The notes under the pieces: generated by a model
Told to the model about the DNA's origin: nothing
Seen by the model: the letters and a program-made list of their open reading frames with translations, nothing else
Databases searched by the model: none
Assembly: GCA_028242535.1 (NCBI GenBank)
Contig: JAOJYB010000003.1
Location: forward strand, 42,519-106,518
Length of the DNA stretch: 64,000 nt
Direction: 5' to 3'
From: Candidatus Nitrosopelagicus sp.
GTDB taxonomy: Archaea; Thermoproteota; Nitrososphaeria; Nitrososphaerales; Nitrosopumilaceae
Shown here: piece after piece, positions 58,920-64,000 of the stretch
Layout: the number at the start of each line of letters is the position of its first letter
Position numbering within the stretch: the first letter of the stretch is position 1
Translations under genes and position numbers: made by a program

Positions 58920-59459
58920 ATGAGTGCAAGTGAGTTTCTACGAAAAGAACATCAAGAAATAATGCGTCTTGAAAAAGTAATTACAAAATCATACAAAGCA
59001 CTATACGATGGAGTAAATATTCCATTTTCTCATATTGATAAGATTAATTTTCTAATTGCAGAATTTTTAGATTCTGTACATTTTACAAGAGAAGAAGGAT
59101 CCTATTTTCCATGTGTTGCAACATATGATCATTTGAATAAAGAAATCCGTGCTTTGTTAATTGAACATGAGTTCAGTAGAAATATTGCTAAACAAATATC
59201 AGAAAATCTAAAACTATGGAAAAAAGGACAAGACAAACGTGAACCTGTTGCCAGATTCCTTAGAACATATTCCATATTTCTAATAGATCATATGCAAAAA
59301 GAGGAACAGTTTTTTGAAAAAGCCGAAAAAGAGATTCTATCAAGAGAAGAGGAACAGGAAATGTTTGAACAGTTCCAATCAATTTCTGCGATCACAGAAA
59401 AGGTCACCTCTCTTTTAGAAGATATCAATTATCTGGAATCTCAAGACTGGGCAAAATAA
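58920..59459 (+). CDS. Hemerythrin HHE domain protein
   Basis: The 179-aa four-helix protein has iron-binding His/Glu motifs: EHQEIMRLEKVITKSYKAL, EFLDSVHFTREEGSYFPCV (H..E), LLIEHEFSRNIAKQISENLK and FLIDHMQKEEQFFEKAEKEI. These match bacterial HHE cation-binding proteins that bind O2, NO or iron. A likely role is nitrosative or oxygen sensing, relevant in an ammonia oxidiser, but this is inference. 3 nt after the mini-protein gene. Confidence 0.85.
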   Translation: MSASEFLRKEHQEIMRLEKVITKSYKALYDGVNIPFSHIDKINFLIAEFLDSVHFTREEGSYFPCVATYDHLNKEIRALLIEHEFSRNIAKQISENLKLWKKGQDKREPVARFLRTYSIFLIDHMQKEEQFFEKAEKEILSREEEQEMFEQFQSISAITEKVTSLLEDINYLESQDWAK

Positions 59460-59492
59460 CATTCTTAAACGGTAATTTCTCTGTCATTAACA

Positions 59493-60005
59493 ATGGCCTT
59501 TTGTTTATGGATGACTGGATTACCTTGTTCAGGTAAAACCACCATAGTAAGAAAACTTGCTGAAACCATACCAAATCTAGCCATCTTAGACGGAGATGAA
59601 CTAAGAGAATGGTTCTCACCAAAGGACTTTTCAAAAGAGGCAAGAGATGAGCACAACAGAAGAGTTGCTCACTTGTCAAAATTACTTCTAAAGCATAACG
59701 TTCCAATGGGTGTTTCACTAATCAGTCCATACAAGGAAAACCGTGCAAATGCAAAAGAGATCATCGGTGATGATACAAAATTCTTTGAAGTTTATGTCAA
59801 TGCCTCACTAGCACAATGTGAAGAGCGTGATGTCAAAGGAATGTATGCAAAAGCCCGCTCAGGAGAGATTAAGGGATTTACAGGAATCGACGACCCATAT
59901 GAGGCACCAGATAACGCTGATTTAGTCCTAGATACTGAGAACAAATCACTTGATGAGAGTGCTGCTGAAGTACTAGAATTTTTGAAATCTAAGAATCTAA
60001 TTTAG
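59493..60005 (+). CDS. cysC: Adenylylsulfate kinase
   Basis: Phosphorylates adenylyl sulfate to PAPS. The 170-aa protein has the P-loop GLPCSGKTTIVRKLAE (residues about 10-25), ILDGDELREWFSPKDFSKEA and the ANAKEI/FVEVYVNASLAQCEERD regions, and the end GFTGIDDPYEAPDNADLVLD. PAPS is used for sulfate assimilation or sulfation. The product of PAPS use, PAP, is removed by CysQ, encoded convergently at 59989 with a 17-nt overlap of coding regions. No sulfate adenylyltransferase is visible here. Confidence 0.93.
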   Translation: MAFCLWMTGLPCSGKTTIVRKLAETIPNLAILDGDELREWFSPKDFSKEARDEHNRRVAHLSKLLLKHNVPMGVSLISPYKENRANAKEIIGDDTKFFEVYVNASLAQCEERDVKGMYAKARSGEIKGFTGIDDPYEAPDNADLVLDTENKSLDESAAEVLEFLKSKNLI

Positions 60006-60807
60006 AAATAACATCTAATGCATCTTGATGAATTAATCCATTTGTAACTAATATTCCATTTTCATGATGAACCGCATCTGTGTTGTATGAAAATTCCTTG
60101 CCTGAAATATCTGTCATTTTACCCCCAGCTTCTGAAATTATGCAGTTTGAGGCACAGGTATCCCATTGTTTCATCTTATTAGTAGTAGTTAGATAAATTT
60201 CGGCTTCTCCAGATGCAATCTCTGTTACTTTGAGCGAGCTTCCAATACTTGTAACAACTGAAATCTCCATCTCATCTAGTAATTTTTTCTCTTTCTCTGA
60301 TAGATGATGTCTGCTGACTAGGGCATGACAATTTTGTATTTCTGACATCATAGTAACTTCAATCTTCTCCCATTCTTCATCATGACAAAATGCTCCTTTT
60401 TCAGATTCAGCCAAATACATCTTCTTTTTTATTGGCCAGTAAATTATACCCAAAATTGATTTATGATTTTTCACTAACCCTACCATTATCGTAAACTCTC
60501 CTGTTTTGTTTACAAAATCTGTTGTTCCATCTAATGGATCAATTATCCAAATTTTTTCTTCAGATAGTCTCTTCTTGTCGTCAACATCTTCTTCAGATAA
60601 TATTGCAATTCCTGTTTCTTCTAAAACCTCTTTGAGAATTTCGTTACTTTCAATATCTGCTTGAGTTATTGGTGAATCATCATCTTTTTTCTCAGTTGAG
60701 AAATCTGTATTGTATATCTCAATAATTTTTTCACCGGCTCTTACTACCCCATCAAGAATTTTCTCTAATTTTGGTTGGCTTGAATTAAACGGTAATTCAC
60801 TAATCAT
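59989..60807 (-). CDS. CysQ / inositol-monophosphatase-like phosphatase
   Basis: The 272-aa Mg2+-dependent phosphatase has the WIIDPLDGTTDFVNKTGEFT motif (DPLDGT, metal ligands), EEDVDDKKRLSEEKIWI and the C-terminal KQWDTCASNCIISEAGGKMT (WDxxA). In the family, 3'(2'),5'-bisphosphate nucleotidase (CysQ) and inositol monophosphatase are close. The overlap with cysC, making PAPS, favours the bisphosphate nucleotidase. It overlaps the small membrane gene at its start by 8 nt. Confidence 0.85.
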   Translation of the reverse strand: MISELPFNSSQPKLEKILDGVVRAGEKIIEIYNTDFSTEKKDDDSPITQADIESNEILKEVLEETGIAILSEEDVDDKKRLSEEKIWIIDPLDGTTDFVNKTGEFTIMVGLVKNHKSILGIIYWPIKKKMYLAESEKGAFCHDEEWEKIEVTMMSEIQNCHALVSRHHLSEKEKKLLDEMEISVVTSIGSSLKVTEIASGEAEIYLTTTNKMKQWDTCASNCIISEAGGKMTDISGKEFSYNTDAVHHENGILVTNGLIHQDALDVISKLDS

Positions 60808-61027
60808 ATTTTAAATCTCTATTTGCTAATTCTGGCTTTAGAGTCCATGCTACAGCTAAACCAATAAATGGAATAGATACCAATCCTGTCATTTGCAGAA
60901 TTATCAATAATTGTTGTTGTGCTACATCCGGAATTGTTATCAGCCATGGTAGTGGAAGTGATAAAATAAACCAGATTCCAACTAGAAGTCCAATTATCTC
61001 AATCTTCTGCTTTTTCTTAGGATTCAT
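60800..61027 (-). CDS. Small two-helix membrane protein
   Basis: The 75-aa protein has two transmembrane helices (IIGLLVGIWFILSLPLPWLI and LIILQMTGLVSIPFIGLAV) and basic termini. It overlaps the cysQ start by 8 nt and may be coupled with it. Function unknown. Confidence 0.65.
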   Translation of the reverse strand: MNPKKKQKIEIIGLLVGIWFILSLPLPWLITIPDVAQQQLLIILQMTGLVSIPFIGLAVAWTLKPELANRDLKYD

Positions 61028-61062
61028 CGTAATTACTCTGTGCTTTCATCAAATTTTAACCC

Positions 61063-61491
61063 TTAGAACTTTATTCCAAAAGTAACTCTTCTGTTTAGAA
61101 CATAATTTATGGCACTTGCAACTGCAATTCCAATTATCGCTCCATACATGTGATAAAATGCACTACTCTCAACTAAAGTGACTGTAATTCCTAATTGTAT
61201 AGCCATTCCAACTGCACTAACTATTAAAAATTTGACATACATGACAGAATTTCTCTGGTCTTTTACAAAACTACCAAATGTCCAATATCTGTTGAAAAAG
61301 AAATTTGTAGTAATTGAAACTGAAATTGCTATAATTTGAGATGCAACATACCAAAATCCTCCAATGTCTGTTAGAAGATACAATAATCCTAGATTTACTA
61401 GAACACCGGTTGCACCAACTATGTAAAATTGAACCGCATGTTTTGCAAATAATGACAATCCGCCTTTCTTTTTTTCGTCCTCTATAGTCAT
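61063..61491 (-). CDS. GtrA-family membrane protein
   Basis: I prefer ATG 61491 (MTIEDEKKKGGLSLF, 142 aa) to the TTG at 61551 because a TATA box (CTTAATTATAG) lies about 26 nt upstream. The protein has four helices and the GtrA-like features VGATGVLVNLGLLYLL, FFFNRYWTFGSF and IINYVLNRRVTFG. GtrA proteins flip or help flip polyprenol-linked glycans for cell-wall or glycoprotein modification. No glycosyltransferase nearby. Leftward after the small membrane gene, 35 nt away. Confidence 0.83.
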   Translation of the reverse strand: MTIEDEKKKGGLSLFAKHAVQFYIVGATGVLVNLGLLYLLTDIGGFWYVASQIIAISVSITTNFFFNRYWTFGSFVKDQRNSVMYVKFLIVSAVGMAIQLGITVTLVESSAFYHMYGAIIGIAVASAINYVLNRRVTFGIKF

Positions 61492-61587
61492 GTCCCTCTT
61501 GAATGGACCTTCTATAATTAAGAAACTGATCAAATCAATTAAAATTTTCAAAAAAGCCTAGTTTTTTTTGTAAAAATTATGGATATA

Positions 61588-61595
61588 TTTTAAAT
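61588..61595 (+). promoter_or_regulatory. TATA box of candidate ncRNA
   Basis: TTTTAAAT, within GATATATTTTAAATATGA, lies about 26-29 nt before the first stem at 61621, the spacing expected for archaeal transcription initiation on the plus strand. A leftward promoter for the GtrA gene (CTTAATTATAG) occurs at 61512-61522, so the two regions are separate. Confidence 0.5.
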
Positions 61596-61617
61596 ATGAT
61601 AAAGACCTATAGCAAGT

Positions 61618-61742
61618 AATGCGGAAGGATGTAAATCCTATCGATTAGACCTGCGTGGTCCTGCGAAGCAGAAAATCAAGTGAGCACATTGTTGCTTCAA
61701 GTGAGGGAATCTCACATTGCTTTGCCGAAGGGCCACGCCCCC
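61618..61742 (+). ncRNA. Candidate structured non-coding RNA
   Basis: No ORF is convincing here, but a compact plus-strand fold exists: hairpin AGGAT-GTAA-ATCCT (61626-61639, GNRA loop); a 9-bp closing helix GCGTGGTCC/GGGCCACGC (61653-61661 with 61730-61738); an inner 8-bp helix GCGAAGCA/TGCTTTGC (61663-61670 with 61718-61725); and hairpin GTGAG-GGAAT-CTCAC (61701-61715). Two helices include G-U pairs that would be A-C on the other strand, so plus is preferred. TCAAGTGAG occurs twice (61676-61684, 61697-61705), giving two alternative partners for CTCACATTG. Not a tRNA, 5S, SRP or RNase P RNA that I recognise. Confidence 0.6.
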
Positions 61743-61753
61743 ATTAATTTAGC

Positions 61754-62269
61754 CTAGATGCTTCTATCTACTTTCGATAAAGAGATGCTTACAGACCCTT
61801 CCAAATTTCCATCTCTCTGAATAGTGATCTCATACCTTGCATCTCCTTCTGTTTTTGGAAATTGGACAAATTTCTGACCAAGATATTCCCAGGTATAATA
61901 TTTTGAGACGCCTGTATCAACTAAACTTCGTTCCAAAATAAATTCCTCAGAAAAAATTTCTGTTTTGACAGGATCATCCAAGTAATATTTCTGATTTTCT
62001 GGAATCACTCCATCGATTATCAATCTGATTTTTTTAGGTGAATCTCCCATAGGAACAAATCCAATTTCGTACGTTCCTTCTTCTATTACTCCTAAACTAG
62101 TCATGATAGTTGTCTTACCATGAAACTCTTGTCCTGAAATTCGAAAATCCCATATCTCTCCACCTGAGCGTTTTTGTTCATCTCCACCTGGATTCATCGA
62201 TGCACCATATACCATTGAAATTACAATTAATGCTATGACTACGCCCCCAACAATCACCATTTTATTCAT
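61754..62269 (-). CDS. Membrane-anchored extracytoplasmic protein, unknown
   Basis: The 171-aa protein has an N-terminal anchor helix (MVIVGGVVIALIVISMVYGA) and a beta-rich domain (EIWDFRISGQEFHGKTTIMT, EIGFVPMGDSPKKIRLIIDG). The C-terminus VSISLSKVDRSI has no helix. No family recognised, but the anchor-plus-beta-sandwich layout is like the gene at 1088. It is 12 nt from the 3' end of the candidate ncRNA and 119 nt from CdvB. Confidence 0.7.
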   Translation of the reverse strand: MNKMVIVGGVVIALIVISMVYGASMNPGGDEQKRSGGEIWDFRISGQEFHGKTTIMTSLGVIEEGTYEIGFVPMGDSPKKIRLIIDGVIPENQKYYLDDPVKTEIFSEEFILERSLVDTGVSKYYTWEYLGQKFVQFPKTEGDARYEITIQRDGNLEGSVSISLSKVDRSI

Positions 62270-62388
62270 AATCTAGGCATGAATCTTCCAAATTAAAGCC
62301 ATTTTGGTGAATTTTAGTCATACATTTTCCATAATGTGTGAACCATTATTCACACCGGAAATTAATAACATATTTCAAAACACAACGC

Positions 62389-63048
62389 ATGGGAAGTTTC
62401 CAAGACAAATGGTCTGCTCCACAAAAGCAAAGTTTTGTAGATAAATTAGGTGATACCTTCAAACCAAAAGGATCACTAAAACCAAGAGTCGAAATGGCTG
62501 TAAAACGATTACAGGCTCAAATCGGAAAACTTGACGGCATGTGCCAAAAACTCCAAGAAAGAGACCAGAAAATTTTCCAAAAAATCGTAGCTGCTCAACA
62601 AGCACACGACACCTATTCAAGTAAAGTATTATCAAATGAACTAGTTGAAGTTCGTAAAGTTAACAAAATAATGTCCAACGCCAAAATGGGCTTGGAAAGA
62701 ATTGAATTAAGATTAACAACCTTCCATGACTTGGGAGATACAGTCACCACATTGATGCCAACAATTGGCCTCATGAATGGACTCAAATCATCACTTGTCA
62801 AATTCATGCCAGGTGCAGACCAAGAGATTGGTAGAATGACTGAGATGTTAGGTGGACTAATGACTGAAACCTTCAGCAGCAGCGGATCATCTTTCGGAGT
62901 TGAAGAATCAACAAACAGCGAATCTGATAGCATCCTAGCAGAAGCAGCAGCAGTTGCAGAATCACAATCAGGCGAACAATTCCCATCAGTACCATCAACT
63001 GGATTGGAGCAATTTAACGTCCCAACTTCTGAATCAAAATTTATGTAA
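62389..63048 (+). CDS. ESCRT-III-like / CdvB paralogue
   Basis: Filament-forming division protein. I start at ATG 62389 (MGSFQDKWSAPQKQSF, 219 aa), 17 codons inside the track. The helical Snf7-like core is VEMAVKRLQAQIGKLDGMCQ, KLQERDQKIFQKIVAAQQAH and VRKVNKIMSNAKMGLERIEL, with the long basic first helices typical of CdvB proteins. The C-terminal wing and MIM2-like region cannot be recognised; a Ser/Glu-rich tail ends ESKFM. So it resembles the shorter CdvB1/B2-type paralogues. CdvA and CdvC are not in this window. Confidence 0.85.
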   Translation: MGSFQDKWSAPQKQSFVDKLGDTFKPKGSLKPRVEMAVKRLQAQIGKLDGMCQKLQERDQKIFQKIVAAQQAHDTYSSKVLSNELVEVRKVNKIMSNAKMGLERIELRLTTFHDLGDTVTTLMPTIGLMNGLKSSLVKFMPGADQEIGRMTEMLGGLMTETFSSSGSSFGVEESTNSESDSILAEAAAVAESQSGEQFPSVPSTGLEQFNVPTSESKFM

Positions 63049-63106
63049 AATTTTAAAATTTTTTGAAACAACCTTATTTTTTAATTCTAATGTATTTCTA
63101 AATTAC

Positions 63107-64000
63107 ATGCATAGACCTAACAAATTGATTATCTTCATTAGTATGGTGCTACTCTTTTCCTTGTCCGTATCTCAAACACAAACTGTCTTTGCCTACGGTG
63201 GCGGAGGCGGAAGTGGTGGCGGAAGCGGAAGCGGAGGTAATTCGCCGAGTGGATATAATCCGTATGGGCTTGTTGTAGGAGATGATATGTTATTCATGTC
63301 ACATACTGCTTGGAATCATATCAAGGTATACGATCTTGATAGTACACTACTAGACACTTTCGGAGATTTTGGAATCAAGGATGGATTTCTAATTTATCCA
63401 TATGGTATGGCCCTACATGAAAACATGCTTTATGTAGCAGATACAGGAAATTATCGAATACAGGTTTTTACTACTACTGGGGAATTTATGTTCTCATTTG
63501 GCAAAAAGGGTGCTAGTGATGGCCAGTTTCAAAAACCCTATGATATTGCAATAGAACAAAATATGATTTTTGTAACTGATCCAAAAAATAAAAGAATTCA
63601 ATTTTTTGATCTTGATGGAAATTTCATTTCAAAATTTAGCCCGTCTCATGATAATCTACAATATCCTTCTGAAATCACGGTTTCCGGAGATAGAATCTTT
63701 CTTACTGATACAATAAAACCAGGCATTTTTGTCTATGATATAGATGGTAATCCTATCACAGAATTTGGCTCCAAAGGCGATGGTGAAAAAGAACTTAAAA
63801 CATCAAATGATCTGCTGACTTATGAAAATCATCTATTAGTTGTTGATGGTAAAAATAATCGAATTCAAGTTTTTGATTTTGAAGGAAATTATGTACAGAT
63901 GTTCGGTGCATTTGTACCTCAAATCCCAAATGATTATGTGCCAAAAAACGAAGCACCACATTCCATAGCATATTCAAACAACAAGTTCTATGTTGGACAT
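63107..64000 (+). CDS. Secreted NHL-repeat beta-propeller protein (cut by window end)
   Basis: Absent from the track because it is open at the edge. ATG 63107 opens with a signal peptide (KLIIFISMVLLFSLSVSQTQ, cleavage near TVFAYG), followed by a Gly/Ser-rich linker (GGGGGSGGGSGSGGNSPSG), then NHL-like repeats in series: NPYGLVVGDDMLFM, YPYGMALHENMLYVADTGNY, KPYDIAIEQNMIFVTDP, YPSEITVSGDRIFLTD and others, each about 45 residues. The beta-propeller probably binds ligands at the cell surface. Six-bladed propellers would need more sequence beyond 64000. 298 codons are visible with no stop. Confidence 0.85.
   Translation, partial: MHRPNKLIIFISMVLLFSLSVSQTQTVFAYGGGGGSGGGSGSGGNSPSGYNPYGLVVGDDMLFMSHTAWNHIKVYDLDSTLLDTFGDFGIKDGFLIYPYGMALHENMLYVADTGNYRIQVFTTTGEFMFSFGKKGASDGQFQKPYDIAIEQNMIFVTDPKNKRIQFFDLDGNFISKFSPSHDNLQYPSEITVSGDRIFLTDTIKPGIFVYDIDGNPITEFGSKGDGEKELKTSNDLLTYENHLLVVDGKNNRIQVFDFEGNYVQMFGAFVPQIPNDYVPKNEAPHSIAYSNNKFYVGH

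Noticed and set aside
61601-61760. The candidate RNA as 5S rRNA, SRP RNA or RNase P RNA
   Set aside because: It lacks the conserved 5S loops, the SRP helix-8 GGAA/AGCA arrangement with correct spacing, and RNase P P4 sequences, and it is too short for the last two.
1-64000. CRISPR array, insertion sequences, integrated virus
   Set aside because: No regularly spaced repeats, transposase-like or integrase-like protein, or cluster of phage-type genes was seen.

Overview
The window is AT-rich archaeal DNA from an ammonia-oxidising Thaumarchaeota (Nitrososphaerota)-type organism, most like Nitrosopumilus or Nitrosarchaeum. The evidence is the gene mix. It has TFB, TFS, RpoL, PCNA, GINS, two-subunit PolD and Orc1/Cdc6. 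It has an ESCRT-III/CdvB protein, a thermosome, an archaeal CCA-adding enzyme, geranylgeranylglyceryl-phosphate synthase and BluB/CbiH/CbiE of cobalamin synthesis. It also has many short secreted or zinc-ribbon proteins of the kind common in this group. Genes are densely packed, TTG starts are frequent, and several promoters place the TATA box so close to the start codon that the mRNAs are probably leaderless. I saw no insertion sequence, prophage, CRISPR array or rRNA.

Layout. 1-9.4 kb: NMN adenylyltransferase, a CopD-like membrane protein, tRNA-Val, BluB, tRNA-Arg, a flavin reductase, secreted proteins, a cyclophilin, a sugar kinase, a MazG-like dUTPase and two membrane proteins. 9.5-15.7 kb: a double winged-helix regulator and TyrRS, then a leftward information-processing block (RpoL, TFS, PCNA, aspartate kinase, CbiH) and two tandem 50-aa paralogues. 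15.7-25.4 kb: a dual-specificity phosphatase, a ferredoxin behind a perfect 20-bp direct repeat, a RecA-like protein with a lost P-loop, a cysteine desulfurase-like enzyme, several mini zinc-finger proteins, an RGG/zinc-ribbon protein, Hsp20, a cation/proton antiporter and TFB. 25.5-34.2 kb: two large secreted proteins, a CbiE-HEPN-AN1 zinc-finger run, GINS51 and glutamine synthetase. 34.2-41.5 kb: thermosome, GlyA, PolD large subunit and GGGP synthase.

41.5-46.9 kb is the replication-origin neighbourhood. Small DNA-binding proteins (wHTH, AbrB, ribbon-helix-helix) lie beside a roughly 590-bp gap carrying two nearly identical 26-bp origin-recognition-box-like elements and a very AT-rich stretch. 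Orc1/Cdc6 follows to the right and the PolD small subunit lies next to it. 46.9-64 kb: SpoIIM-like protein, SDR, a tRNA maintenance operon (ThpR, CCA enzyme, Rio-like kinase), RNase Z, PRPP synthase, MscS, a lysine-2,3-aminomutase-family radical SAM enzyme, hemerythrin, CysC/CysQ, GtrA, a CdvB paralogue and a truncated NHL-repeat secreted protein.

The most interesting unexplained element is a compact RNA-like fold at about 61618-61742 on the + strand. It has a TATA box at the right distance, nested helices whose G-U pairs only work on that strand, a GNRA hairpin, and a duplicated 9-nt segment that allows two alternative pairings. Other points worth a second look are the ferredoxin promoter repeat, the ORB pair, a poly-A/amber-interrupted coiled-coil gene, C33 in tRNA-Val, and a family of cysteine-rich mini-proteins missed by the ORF track.
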